A stretch of 64,000 nt of DNA, from the NCBI RefSeq assembly GCF_014646755.1, contig NZ_BMNW01000008.1:62001-126000 (forward strand), read 5' to 3'. Shown here piece after piece: positions 1 through 8,845 of this stretch. The translations under genes and the position numbers were made by a program. This DNA is from Pseudomonas asuensis (GTDB taxonomy: Bacteria > Pseudomonadota > Gammaproteobacteria > Pseudomonadales > Pseudomonadaceae). The notes below the pieces were generated by a model that saw only the letters and a program-made list of their open reading frames with translations, searched no databases and had not been told where the DNA came from. Positions within the stretch are counted from its first letter, which is position 1. Every line of letters begins with the position of its first letter.

Positions 1-1396
1 AAACAGCAGACTGGCACACATTGAAACTGGCGCATTAAATGAAGAGCCTGCGCGCTTTAAAGACGTTACCCCTTACCATCTTATTTTAGAGGAAGTTCCT
101 TACTCCAAAAGGTTAGAAATCATTCCCTTCGATCCACTCTATTACACAAAAGAAAATGAACAAAAAAAACCTTGGCAATTGCACAGTCTAAACGACACAA
201 ACACTAATACCCAAGCATATATTAGCCATGATGATCGAATGATTTTAATTGGTATCAGGGGTACGCAAGAGTGGCCAGACTTTGCGCGCGATATAGATGC
301 TAAACAAGTCCCTTATGAAGAAGGCATAGGGCAGGCGCACCGCGGATTTTATAAGGCCTTCCTTGCGGTTAAAGAATTTGTAAAGCCTTACCTATTCAAC
401 TTTTACTCTGGTCAAAAGATTGTCGTAAACGGCCATAGTTTAGGGGGGGCCATTGCACTTTTATTAGCTGAATGGCTACGTCGAGAGGAACGTAATTATG
501 ATGTATTACTGTACACCTACGGCGCACCTCGTGCTGGCGATAGAAAATTTGTCGAAGGTGCATCCGAACTAATCCATCATCGGCTTGTTAACCATAACGA
601 TCCTATTCCAAGTCTACCTGCAACATGGATGGACACAGACCAGCGAATATTTATCCCTGGAATAGCGGCACTTATTACAGGGGCAACTGGAATAGGCGGT
701 GCAGCATTCTTGGCAGGCATTGTCAATTTAAAAGGTGATAATTATCAGCACCACGGGACACTTCATCACTTTCTACCGCTCCCTATTGGCAGAGGGGAAA
801 CTACCTCAGTACTTTGGCAACCGGAATGTTCGGGAATCGAAGAAGCCGCGTGTACTTATTATGCAGCCAACATTAAAAATGACATGCCTGACAGAGCGCT
901 ATTCATTGCACAGCTAGCTTCCATGTCACAACACTTTACAGTAGCTGGATATGTTCCGGCTTGTCATGCAACGCTGTTACGCTGGAAAGCTAGCGCTGCA
1001 CAGGGAGGTCAAAGCTTGACCAAACGCGAGCAAGAATGGTTAGAAAAGGAAATCTATAGTTATCAAAAAAACTTAGAGTTATGGGAAAAACAAGCCTGGC
1101 AAAAATATGATGCCCTACATCGGCACCAAGAAGTTTCCTTAAGTCTACGCAGGCAGCAATTCGAACAAGCTATTAGCTTCGCCGCTGCCGAAAGGAGGCG
1201 TTTACCCCGTACCTTAGGCCGTATCAGGGAGCTAGCTCAAAAGCCTATTTCCCTTGAGAATGTATACGGATCTCAAATAAATAACCCTATACTTTCTAGC
1301 CTAATAAGCCGGTGGCAACAACATGATGAAAACCTACCGTCCAAAACACCTCAACTAGCCTCTATACCTAGACCATATAAGCTCAGTTACGTCTAG
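1..1396 (+). CDS. Lipase class 3 family protein, T6SS effector-like (5' end outside window)
   Basis: The reading frame is open from base 2 through the stop at 1396, so the N-terminus lies off the left edge. It carries the class 3 lipase nucleophile elbow GHSLGGA near 445, followed by an Asp in HNDPIPSLP and a His-rich stretch YQHHGTLHHF that can complete a Ser-Asp-His triad. A glycine/alanine-rich hydrophobic segment (IPGIAALITGATGIGGAAF) lies between Asp and His and could contact membrane. The C-terminal ~150 residues are charged and probably helical. This architecture is typical of lipases linked to type VI secretion (Tle-like) and would hydrolyse membrane phospholipids of a target cell. 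That role is inferred, because no VgrG or PAAR gene is visible. The gene is AT-richer than the rest of the window, consistent with transfer. Confidence 0.75.
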   Translation, partial: NSRLAHIETGALNEEPARFKDVTPYHLILEEVPYSKRLEIIPFDPLYYTKENEQKKPWQLHSLNDTNTNTQAYISHDDRMILIGIRGTQEWPDFARDIDAKQVPYEEGIGQAHRGFYKAFLAVKEFVKPYLFNFYSGQKIVVNGHSLGGAIALLLAEWLRREERNYDVLLYTYGAPRAGDRKFVEGASELIHHRLVNHNDPIPSLPATWMDTDQRIFIPGIAALITGATGIGGAAFLAGIVNLKGDNYQHHGTLHHFLPLPIGRGETTSVLWQPECSGIEEAACTYYAANIKNDMPDRALFIAQLASMSQHFTVAGYVPACHATLLRWKASAAQGGQSLTKREQEWLEKEIYSYQKNLELWEKQAWQKYDALHRHQEVSLSLRRQQFEQAISFAAAERRRLPRTLGRIRELAQKPISLENVYGSQINNPILSSLISRWQQHDENLPSKTPQLASIPRPYKLSYV

Positions 1397-1809
1397 TTGA
1401 CCTATAAAAGGCTTAAGCTAACCGCTTCATAAATGCGGTTAGCTGCCAATTACCTAACAAGCATACTGGGAACATCGACATATCAAAAACCAACGTAACG
1501 CCAAAGCTATCAGGCATAAAAAAGTCGCCTACAAAACTCTTCAACTTCACAAGAGTTTAAATTGCCCATAGCTAAAAAGTAGAAATACTTTTGCAAATGA
1601 GCCATGTCCTCAGTCCGCTTTATCATCCAAGCGAGTCAGCCATGGAGCATGCGGCAGCGGTCCTTAAGACAGTTATGATTCTAAACCCCGATTGCATAAG
1701 GCCTTTCATTTCAAAAAGACGAAATGAAGATAGCCGTTAACAAAAGCAAATGTAAGCCATCTCAAAAGAATGAAAATAATAACAGTTTTAGTCTTGAGGC
1801 CTAAAAGTG
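1397..1809. other. AT-rich intergenic stretch with two hairpins
   Basis: No convincing gene is visible in this 413-bp stretch. Two perfect inverted repeats stand out: AGCTAACCGC/GCGGTTAGCT at 1416-1444 with a 9-nt loop, and AAACTCTT/AAGAGTTT at 1534-1558 with a 9-nt loop. The first lies 20 bases after the lipase stop and could end its transcript, but no T-run follows. The rest may be decayed coding sequence from the accessory locus. Confidence 0.5.
1416..1444 (+). terminator. Possible terminator hairpin after lipase gene
   Basis: A perfect 10-bp stem (AGCTAACCGC / GCGGTTAGCT) with loop TTCATAAAT lies just after the lipase stop codon. No uridine tract follows, so intrinsic termination is doubtful. 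It could also protect the mRNA 3' end. Confidence 0.35.
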
Positions 1810-2601
1810 ATGATCAGACAAAGCTTTTTAACTGAAACCTATTATAGCCATGTGCATGAGCTCTTAACGGCGGACATTATTAAGCTTGAAAAAGCTGAGC
1901 TTACTGCTGACTCAATTTAGCAAGCCGATTCACTGAGGGCCATGCTTATGGCTGACAATGAATTTTTTTCATGGGTATTAAGCTATACGGCTGGCAAAAG
2001 ACTGTCGGATCTTTCAAGTCAGTTTGAATCAGTAGTTCTTGCCTACGAACGCTACCAAAAAGCACAGGGGTTATTTCAGAGAGACTCCTCAATGTCTCCA
2101 CTAGGCTTGGAAAATTTAGAAGATTATGAACGCAGCCTCCAGCTTATAAGCATCGCAATACTGATAGGTCGATTAGATTTATTTGAAAGGCTTGTTAATA
2201 TTATAGATCATAGTTATAGATCAGAAGATGCTCTATATGAAGAGATAGTTGGAAAAATCCAGCCTGGCCGAGCTAATTTGGAAGAATGGTATCATGATCA
2301 GCCCTATAGAACCTTACTTGATGCTATTGATGCTATTGATGCTATTGATGCTGAAGATAAACAGTCAGCAGCAAATCTGCTCAGTCAGTACTGTAAAATT
2401 TGGTACCCAGCCTTCAAAAGCTGCCCTTGGCATAACAGCCATCTTAGTATGACCTCAACCGAAGGTGCTTACTTCGGTTACTGGGCTTTCGAAGCCGGCG
2501 CTGTAGCCTATCTTTATGGCATAGATGACAGTCAAATCAGTCATATGGTTTATCCCAAAGACCTAGTCGCTTATGCTCGGAATCAAAAAAGAGCTGAATG
2601 A
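1810..2601 (+). pseudogene. PoNe immunity (PoNi, DUF1910/DUF1911-like) gene with in-frame amber codon
   Basis: Reading from the ATG at 1810 gives a typical PoNi N-terminus (MIRQSFLTETYYSHVHELL...). It runs to TAG at 1918-1920 and continues in the same frame as QADSLRAMLMADNEFFSWVL to the stop at 2601. One C-to-T change (CAG to TAG) would explain the break. The C-terminal part has the conserved DUF1911-like signature: HLSMTSTEGAYFGYWAFEAGAVAYLYGIDDS, then YPKDLVAYAR. Such proteins neutralise PoNe DNase toxins of type VI and related systems. No PoNe toxin is visible, so this looks like an orphan immunity gene. An internal ATG at 1942 could restart translation to give a 219-residue product lacking the N-terminal helix. 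Readthrough by an amber suppressor is the other possibility. Confidence 0.75.
2320..2352 (+). repeat. 9-bp in-frame tandem repeat (GATGCTATT)
   Basis: Three full copies of GATGCTATT plus a six-base partial copy encode Asp-Ala-Ile repeats (DAIDAIDAIDA) inside the PoNi-like gene. The unit is a multiple of three, so copy-number changes keep the frame and would only lengthen a linker between the two domains. Confidence 0.9.
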
Positions 2602-2937
2602 ACCACAACTCAAGGCTTATACAGGAAAACGTTTCCCTTGATCAGGCTGTTGGTTTTAATACCAAGCAGAAACTCATTACAACGTTTCTGCTCGATTATT
2701 AGAGACTCAAACAGGATCAAAGATTTGAGGAACCATTCGAATAAAAAGTAATATAGCAAAGCAGGACCGTATGAAGGCACATCTGGTGGTAAATACAGAC
2801 CCCTATCTGAGATATCCAAGAAGTATGTAGACACACACGGTGTACCTTATGGCTCTTGGTAAAGGGCTTTCCTAAATACACAAATAAATTAAGCTCTTCA
2901 AATTAAAGATGCCCACCCATTTAGGTGGGCATCTTTA
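2602..2937. other. AT-rich intergenic stretch, possible coding remnant
   Basis: This stretch separates the broken immunity gene from aldA and contains no intact gene. A short plus-strand frame, roughly 2760-2862, reads AGPYEGTSGGKYRPLSEI then SKKYVDTHGVPYGSW before a stop. It has protein-like composition but no start or ribosome site and may be the 3' relic of a toxin or structural gene. The last bases hold the aldA terminator. Confidence 0.4.
2905..2936 (-). terminator. Bidirectional intrinsic terminator after aldA
   Basis: A perfect 13-bp stem AAAGATGCCCACC / GGTGGGCATCTTT with loop CATTTA abuts the aldA stop codon. The A and T flanks on both sides allow termination in either direction. 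It marks the 3' end of the rhamnose operon. Confidence 0.9.
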
Positions 2938-4365
2938 TTAGCACTCCATATACACCACCTGCGTATGGGTATATTCATACAACCCATGCTTTCCATCCGC
3001 GCCGCCAATCCCTGACTTGCGTACGCCTGCATGGAAGCCTTGCATGGCTTCAAAGTTTTCGCGGTTGATATAGGTTTCGCCAAAATCAATTTCGCGGCAG
3101 GCTTGCATGGCTTTGCTCAGGCTGCGGGTATAGACGGATGAGGTGAGGCCGTATTCGGAATTGTTTGCCAGGGCGATTGCTTCGTCCAGGCTGTCGACTA
3201 TTTGGATCGGCAGGACGGGACCAAAAATCTCCTCACGCATGATGGTCATGTCTTCGCGGCAGCCGGCCAGCACGGTGGGTTCGTAATGAAACCCTTGGGG
3301 GCGGTCTGCGACCTTGCCACCGGAGACGACCGTAGCACCCTGGCTGACTGCCGTACGCACGCGTTCGGCAACCTTATCGAGCCCGGCCTGGTTGATTAGC
3401 GGGCCCATTTCTACCGAGGGGTCGGCAAGCGGATCTCCGTAGCGCGTTTCACTCATGGCGGCACTGACACGTGAGATGAATTCATCGGCTACGCCGCGCT
3501 CGACATATACGCGCTCGGCACAGTTACAGACCTGTCCGGTATTGATGATGCGTGAGCCGCGGATGGCGCGGACGGCGAGATCTAAATCAGCGTCGGCCAG
3601 CACGATAGCCGGTGCCTTGCCGCCGAGTTCAAGGTTGAGCTTGGTGAGGTTGGGTGAAGCCGACGCCATGATGCGGGCACCCGTCGCCACACTGCCAGTA
3701 AAGCTGATCATGTCGACACCAGCATGGGCGCTGAGCGTTCCGCCTACTTCTCCCGATCCACTGACGACGTTGAACACGCCGGGTGGTAAGTCCGTTTCGG
3801 CGACCAGTTTGGCAAATTCGAAACAGTTGATCGGCGTCTCTTCGCTGGGTTTGATGACGATGGTGTTGCCCGTTACTAAAGCTGGAGCCATCTTGCGGGC
3901 AATGAGGAAGAACGGGAAATTCCAGGGCAGGATGCCGGCGACCACACCCAAGGGCTTACGGAACAGAAAAATGTTTTCGTTGGGCCGGTCGCTGGTGATG
4001 ATTTCACCTTCAATGCGGCGCGCCCACTCGGCCATGTAATCAATGTAATCAGCCGTAAAGTTGACTTCGACTTCAGCCAAGCCGCTGACCTTGCCCTGCT
4101 CCTCAGTGATGATGCGCGCCAGCCGAGGCGCATGCTCGCGGATCTTGGCGGAGATTTTGCGCAAGTACCCAGCGCGCTCAATGGCAGGCCTTTTTGCCCA
4201 GGCTTTTTGGGCAGTACGTGCGGCCTCAATGGCACGGTTTACATCATCGCCATTAGAGGCAGGCACGTCGGTCAAGCGTGCACCAGTGGCGGGATTGAAA
4301 ACCCCTAAGTGTTCGCTGCTGGGCTGAAAGACACCGTTGATGAAGTTCTGATACGGTTGGGTCAT
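2938..4365 (-). CDS. aldA: Lactaldehyde dehydrogenase (AldA-type)
   Basis: This 475-residue NAD-dependent aldehyde dehydrogenase closely resembles E. coli AldA along its whole length. Shared blocks include FTADYIDYMAEWARR, ILPWNFPFFLIARKMAPAL and the C-terminal INRENFEAMQGFHAG. The catalytic Glu is in LELGGK (about residue 246) and the catalytic Cys in NTGQVCNC (about 280). It would oxidise L-lactaldehyde, released by the adjacent aldolase, to L-lactate in the cytosol. It is the most promoter-distal gene of the minus-strand rhamnose cluster, 17 bases after the aldolase gene. A broader aldehyde range is possible, as in E. coli AldA, but the context favours L-lactaldehyde. Confidence 0.93.
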   Translation of the reverse strand: MTQPYQNFINGVFQPSSEHLGVFNPATGARLTDVPASNGDDVNRAIEAARTAQKAWAKRPAIERAGYLRKISAKIREHAPRLARIITEEQGKVSGLAEVEVNFTADYIDYMAEWARRIEGEIITSDRPNENIFLFRKPLGVVAGILPWNFPFFLIARKMAPALVTGNTIVIKPSEETPINCFEFAKLVAETDLPPGVFNVVSGSGEVGGTLSAHAGVDMISFTGSVATGARIMASASPNLTKLNLELGGKAPAIVLADADLDLAVRAIRGSRIINTGQVCNCAERVYVERGVADEFISRVSAAMSETRYGDPLADPSVEMGPLINQAGLDKVAERVRTAVSQGATVVSGGKVADRPQGFHYEPTVLAGCREDMTIMREEIFGPVLPIQIVDSLDEAIALANNSEYGLTSSVYTRSLSKAMQACREIDFGETYINRENFEAMQGFHAGVRKSGIGGADGKHGLYEYTHTQVVYMEC

Positions 4366-4382
4366 GGCCGAGTCCTCTTGTT

Positions 4383-5183
4383 TTAATAGGTTCGCGAAGG
4401 CGCGCTGACGGCCGGGCCTTCCTTGTAACGACGCAGGTTATCCAGGGCCGCCTGACGCATCAGGCTGATATCAATGCCCACGGCAATGAACTGACAGCCC
4501 CAGCTCTGGTAGCGGCGAGCGTCATCCTCTTGAGGGGCAAGAATGCCGCTGACTTTGCCCGCGGCGCGGGTGGCATCGATGGCGTGCCGAATCTTGGCCT
4601 GCACGTCGGGATGACCTGGGTTGCCGGGATAGCCCAACCCCGAGGACAGGTCAGCCGGACCGACAAAGACTGCGTCGACTCCTTCTACCGCGGCAATCGC
4701 TTCGACGTTCTCGACCCCCTTGGCCGACTCTACCTGTACGATCAGGCAAAGCTCCTCATGGGCAGTAGCCAGATAATCCGGTACGCCGTCCCAACGGGTT
4801 GCGCGGGCCAGCCCACCGCCGACGCCGCGGATACCCTGGGGCGGGTAGCGCATGGCCCGGACCAGTTCGCGCGCCTGCTCGGCTGTTTCCACCATAGGCA
4901 CCATTAGGGTCTGGACGCCGATATCGAGTAGCTGTTTGATCAGCACGCTATCTCCGGTTACGGCCCGTACTACAGGTTGGGTGGCATAGGGTGCGACCGC
5001 CTGGAGCTGGGCCAGGATCGTCGGCACGGTATTAGGCGCATGTTCGCCATCGATCAGCATCCAGTCATAGCCAAGGCTGGCAATGATTTCCGCCGCGTAG
5101 CTTGTAGCAAAGCCGGCCCAGATGCCGTAGGTGGTCTGGTCTTTCTTGAGCGCTGCCTTGAAGGCGTTGTGTGGCATCTGCAT
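4383..5183 (-). CDS. rhmA: 2-keto-3-deoxy-L-rhamnonate aldolase (HpcH/HpaI family)
   Basis: This 266-residue class II pyruvate aldolase has the family motifs LIDGEHAPN with the His base near residue 48, PVVRAVTGD with the pyruvate-binding Arg near 73, the metal-ligand Glu in VQVESAKG and the metal-ligand Asp in VGPADLS. It would cleave 2-keto-3-deoxy-L-rhamnonate to pyruvate and L-lactaldehyde. The closely related HpaI and GarL enzymes share these motifs. The rhmA assignment rests on its place between aldA and the L-rhamnonate dehydratase cluster. It is cytosolic and divalent-metal dependent. Confidence 0.9.
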   Translation of the reverse strand: MQMPHNAFKAALKKDQTTYGIWAGFATSYAAEIIASLGYDWMLIDGEHAPNTVPTILAQLQAVAPYATQPVVRAVTGDSVLIKQLLDIGVQTLMVPMVETAEQARELVRAMRYPPQGIRGVGGGLARATRWDGVPDYLATAHEELCLIVQVESAKGVENVEAIAAVEGVDAVFVGPADLSSGLGYPGNPGHPDVQAKIRHAIDATRAAGKVSGILAPQEDDARRYQSWGCQFIAVGIDISLMRQAALDNLRRYKEGPAVSAPSRTY

Positions 5184-5213
5184 AAGAAGTCCTGTTGTGT
5201 TGAACGTTAGGGA

Positions 5214-6581
5214 TCAGTGAGAAGTCAGATGGCCCCCTTTTTCAGGAAGCTTGACGACAAAGAAGTAGCTCGCAGCGCCAAGCAGTGCGATTAAAGCCGC
5301 GATGACTAGGGCAAGCGTGAAGGAGCCGGTTTGCTGAACGACCATGCCGGTCACCACAGGTGCAAAAGCACCGCCGAAATAGCCGCCAAAGTTCTGGATG
5401 CTGGCGAGGGAGGCCACCATACGTGACGGTACTGCCACACTGACGAGGGACCATGTGCCAGCCACCGCTACATTCAGACAGAACAGTGCCGCACTGAATA
5501 ACGCCATGACCGGGACGACGCCCTGGGCATAGGCGCCCAGGACCGTGAAGAAGCCTGCACCGATCAGGCCGCCGCAGATCGGCCATTTACGGCTGCGGCT
5601 GACGCTGGCGCCGCCACGGATCACGCGGTCAACCAAGAGGCCGCCACTGATGACGCCCGCGGCTCCGGCGAGGAACGGAATGCTGGCGACCCAGCCCGCG
5701 CTGGCAAGTGACAGGTGATGGGTCCGCTCCAGATACGCAGGCAGCCAGGTCAGGTACAACGACAGCATGTAGATGATGCCGACGTAGCCAAAGACGATGC
5801 CCCAGGTCACACGCAGCTTGAAGAGTCCGCGCCATTCAGCAAAGGTCATACGGCCCGTGCTTTCACCCTTGGCCATGCCTTCGTCGAGATAGTGCTGCTC
5901 CTGCGCGGTAAGACTGACCTCATCACGGTTGCGATAGACGGCGTACCAAACAATCGCCACGCCCACCCCCATGACGCCCATGGCGATGAACATTGCCCGC
6001 CAGCCCAGGCCTAGAAGCAGCGCGGCGAGAATCGGCTGGGCAATCGCCGGCCCGAGGGAGGATGCCATGTTGAAGATGCCGGACGGCAGCCCTCGCTCCT
6101 TTATGTTGAACCACTCACTGACAACCTTGGCGCCAGCCGGAAATTGAGGGGCTTCACCGATGCCCAGACCGATACGCGCCAGGATCATGTGGTTCAGGCT
6201 ACTGAGCAATCCCAGCATGCCCTGAGCAATTGACCAGAGGCAGATTCCCAGGCCCAAGGTGAGACGTGCGCCGAAACGGTCAAGAATGCCGCCGATGGGT
6301 AACTGCGCGACGGCATACGCCCAAGAGAAGACAGAAAGTAAAAGCCCCATTTCGGTCGGCGTGAAAGACAGCTCTTGGCTGATCGTCTGATTGGCAATCG
6401 CTAACGTGCTGCGGTCAAGGTAATTGACGAAACCCGACAGCACTAGAAGCGCCAGTGCCACCCACTGGATACGCTTGAGCCGGGCGCTTTTGACCGGGAT
6501 GGTCGCTTCCCTTGCGGGAGCCGTATTCGCCGCTACACCCGTTGTTACACCCGTTGTTGCCTGCATATTGTTGTTATTCAT
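5214..6581 (-). CDS. MFS transporter, anion:cation symporter family (sugar-acid uptake)
   Basis: Twelve hydrophobic segments and the ACS-family signature NYLDRSTLAIANQTISQEL after TM1 place this with D-galactonate, glucarate and rhamnonate carriers. The start at 6581 (MNNNNMQ) is chosen over the longer frame to 6611 because GGAG lies 7 bases upstream. The N-terminal tail of about 40 residues is rich in Thr and Ala. It is the first of two ACS carriers in the cluster. Its substrate is likely an acid intermediate such as L-rhamnonate, or another hexonate feeding the same aldolase. It lies between the aldolase and dehydrogenase genes. Confidence 0.85.
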   Translation of the reverse strand: MNNNNMQATTGVTTGVAANTAPAREATIPVKSARLKRIQWVALALLVLSGFVNYLDRSTLAIANQTISQELSFTPTEMGLLLSVFSWAYAVAQLPIGGILDRFGARLTLGLGICLWSIAQGMLGLLSSLNHMILARIGLGIGEAPQFPAGAKVVSEWFNIKERGLPSGIFNMASSLGPAIAQPILAALLLGLGWRAMFIAMGVMGVGVAIVWYAVYRNRDEVSLTAQEQHYLDEGMAKGESTGRMTFAEWRGLFKLRVTWGIVFGYVGIIYMLSLYLTWLPAYLERTHHLSLASAGWVASIPFLAGAAGVISGGLLVDRVIRGGASVSRSRKWPICGGLIGAGFFTVLGAYAQGVVPVMALFSAALFCLNVAVAGTWSLVSVAVPSRMVASLASIQNFGGYFGGAFAPVVTGMVVQQTGSFTLALVIAALIALLGAASYFFVVKLPEKGGHLTSH

Positions 6582-6628
6582 AAGGCATCTCCAAGGATCG
6601 AATTGGAGCAATGCTCCGCATGAGATTG

Positions 6629-7399
6629 CTACTGCAAATTCACGAACATGCCTCCATCTACCAGTAAGGAAGCGCCAGTGACGTACCTGGCCATGTCCGA
6701 TGCGAGGAATACGACCGGGCCAGCCAGATCGTCCGGCTCCCCTAGCCGGCCAAGGGGTGTCCGTTTAATCATGTAGTCGCGCTTCTCCTGATCGGCCAGG
6801 TCGTCTTTATTGATATCGGTCTCAATGGTGCCCGGCAGTACGGCATTGCAGCGTATACCGTACAGGCCAAGGGCAATGGCACAGGACTGCATGAGTGACA
6901 GCAGTCCGGCCTTGGTGGGTGTGTAATGTGTTTGCATTGCTCCGCCCACCAAGGCGCTGATCGAGCTGACGGCAATGATCGAACCGCCCCGCCCTTGCTC
7001 CTTCATCTGATTGGCCGCGGCTTGTACGGCGAAATAAGCACCATTGAGATTGGTGTCGACGGTCTTGTAATAGACCTCGCGTGGCATATCGAGAAAAGCG
7101 TGGAACGGGCAGATACCGGCATTGTTGACGAATACATCGACACTGCCGAAGGCCTCTACTGCGGCTTTGACGAGCTTGCTGCCGGTATCCGGGTCGGCGG
7201 CATCAGCGCCTACATCAACTGCACGACTACCGGCCTGCTCGATTTCCTGGATCAACGAGGCCACCTGGAGCTTGCTGGGTTCGCTGCCGCTGTGTCCGAT
7301 AACAACTTTACCGCCTTGGCGAGCGCACTCCAGTGCAATGGCGCGGCCTATTCCGCGAGAGGCGCCGGTAATGATGACGGTCTTGTCTGCGAGCAGCAT
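6629..7399 (-). CDS. L-rhamnose 1-dehydrogenase (SDR, LRA1-type)
   Basis: This classical short-chain dehydrogenase of 256 residues has cofactor motif TGASRGIG at 11-18, NNAG near 92-95 and catalytic Ser146-Tyr159-Lys163. Long stretches match my memory of Azotobacter vinelandii L-rhamnose dehydrogenase (for example GICPFHAFLDMPRE and YTPTKAGLLSLMQSCAIALG). It would oxidise L-rhamnose to L-rhamnonolactone with NAD(P), the first step of the non-phosphorylating pathway. Its neighbours, a rhamnose symporter and mutarotase upstream, support the substrate. It has no signal peptide, so it acts in the cytosol. Confidence 0.92.
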   Translation of the reverse strand: MLLADKTVIITGASRGIGRAIALECARQGGKVVIGHSGSEPSKLQVASLIQEIEQAGSRAVDVGADAADPDTGSKLVKAAVEAFGSVDVFVNNAGICPFHAFLDMPREVYYKTVDTNLNGAYFAVQAAANQMKEQGRGGSIIAVSSISALVGGAMQTHYTPTKAGLLSLMQSCAIALGLYGIRCNAVLPGTIETDINKDDLADQEKRDYMIKRTPLGRLGEPDDLAGPVVFLASDMARYVTGASLLVDGGMFVNLQ

Positions 7400-7441
7400 G
7401 GTTATCTCCTTGGGTTCGATAAATTCAGAGCCGAGTCATCT

Positions 7442-8500
7442 CTACTTCAAATAGTTGCCATACCCCACCATAGCAATCGAGGCCAGAATGACCACAATGC
7501 CTGCCAGCAGGATGCGTTTGTTACGCGCCGAGGTGCCCTGCCACTCGCGGAAATACATCCCCCACAGGTTCGACACAACGATGATGAAGGACATGTGCAG
7601 CACCCACGAACTGGCGTCGTTGTTCAGCCGGCTCTCGCCCATGCCATAGAAGAAAAATTGCAGAAACCAGATCGTGCCGGCGCTGGCAGCCAACAGGTAA
7701 TTGCGCAGGAGCGGCGTCTGCGAGTCGGTGTAATTGTGAAATGAGCGGTTTCGCCGATTGAGTAGCAGACACCAGATAGCGTTGGTGGTCAGCCCGCCCC
7801 ACATGATCAGCATGAAGGTGACGTTGTTCTGGAACAGGCTATTGGTGCCTTGGGCTACAGCCGCTTCAGCCAGGGGACGCCCGGCCGAGATGCCATAGCT
7901 AAAGCAGGCGCTGAGCACGCCCGAGATGATGGCAACGGTCCACCCCTTGGCCAGGGAGAACTCCGCCACACTCGCCTGCTTGGTCGCCTCGGAGACTTCC
8001 CGCTCCTTGATCACACCGGCCCGCCCACAAATAGCAATGCCTACAAGCGAAATGGCAACGCCCGCCAGCACCCAATGTCCACCTGCGCTGGCGACCAGCT
8101 CGGTAAAGGAGCCACGGGTTTCGTCGGTAAACAGGTCCTTGTAGATCGCAGGCATCAGGGCGCCCAGCGCGGAGGTCAGGCCCATGATGATGGACATGCC
8201 CAGCGAAAGCCCCAGGTAACGCATGGTCAGGCCAAAGGTCAGACCACCAATGCCCCATAACACGCCGAAAATATAGGTCCAGAGCAGTGTGGAGGCCTCT
8301 GCCTCTGCAAGAATGCGAGTGAAGTCGGGGACGGTGAGTACAGCGGCAATCAGTGGAACAAATAGCCAGGAAAACAGGCCGCCAATGATCCAGTAGCTCT
8401 CCCAGGCCCAGCCCTGCACTTTCTTGTAGGGGATATAAAAACTGCCAGAAGCAAAGCCGCCAATAAAATGCAGGATGACGCCCAGCAGGATGACCTCCAT
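7442..8500 (-). CDS. rhaT: L-rhamnose:H+ symporter RhaT
   Basis: This 352-residue inner-membrane protein has ten predicted hydrophobic spans and RhaT-family features (GGFASGSFYIPYKKVQGWAWE near the start, LTFGLTMRYLGLSLGMSI in the middle). It brings L-rhamnose into the cell with a proton. The ATG overlaps the stop of rhaM as TGATG, so the two genes are probably translationally coupled. The dehydrogenase gene follows 42 bases later. Confidence 0.93.
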   Translation of the reverse strand: MEVILLGVILHFIGGFASGSFYIPYKKVQGWAWESYWIIGGLFSWLFVPLIAAVLTVPDFTRILAEAEASTLLWTYIFGVLWGIGGLTFGLTMRYLGLSLGMSIIMGLTSALGALMPAIYKDLFTDETRGSFTELVASAGGHWVLAGVAISLVGIAICGRAGVIKEREVSEATKQASVAEFSLAKGWTVAIISGVLSACFSYGISAGRPLAEAAVAQGTNSLFQNNVTFMLIMWGGLTTNAIWCLLLNRRNRSFHNYTDSQTPLLRNYLLAASAGTIWFLQFFFYGMGESRLNNDASSWVLHMSFIIVVSNLWGMYFREWQGTSARNKRILLAGIVVILASIAMVGYGNYLK

Positions 8501-8826
8501 CAGGCATCTCCTGCCGTCAGTACAAAGACGGGTAAGAGCGGTACGCTTACCGGTGACTCATCCGGGTTCGTTGCCATGATGTCTGCCATGTAATGCCACC
8601 AGCGTTTCATTACCGGCAAATTGGGCAGGCTATCCAGGGCGTGCTCACTGCGGTGCGTCAGTACGGCGTAGAGCGCGTGCGTCTCAGGGTCAAGAAAAAT
8701 GCGGTAGTCCTCGACACCGGCGGCTAGCAGCGCGTCGACCAGCTCAGGCCAGATCTCATCGTGCCGGCGTTGGTACTCCTCAGTCTGCCCGGGATGCAAG
8801 GTCATACGGAACGCTTTTGTTGGCAT
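8500..8826 (-). CDS. rhaM: L-rhamnose mutarotase
   Basis: This 108-residue protein belongs to the RhaM/YiiL family. It has the expected MKAFRM-like opening (here MPTKAFRM), the His in RRHDEIWPEL and the C-terminal block MKRWWHYMADIM. It interconverts the alpha and beta anomers of L-rhamnose and so supplies the anomer used by the dehydrogenase. A strong GC hairpin sits between this gene and the upstream dehydratase gene. The stop overlaps the rhaT start. Confidence 0.94.
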   Translation of the reverse strand: MPTKAFRMTLHPGQTEEYQRRHDEIWPELVDALLAAGVEDYRIFLDPETHALYAVLTHRSEHALDSLPNLPVMKRWWHYMADIMATNPDESPVSVPLLPVFVLTAGDA

Positions 8827-8845
8827 TATGGCGGTTCCTTGTCTG

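Noticed and set aside
2610-2834. 74-codon minus-strand frame after the broken immunity gene
   Set aside because: Composition is not protein-like and there is no ribosome site; the plus-strand relic peptide is more convincing.
6926-7744. 272-codon open frame on the plus strand
   Set aside because: It runs antisense across the rhamnose dehydrogenase and rhaT genes, has no domain, and its length reflects GC-rich codon use of the true genes.
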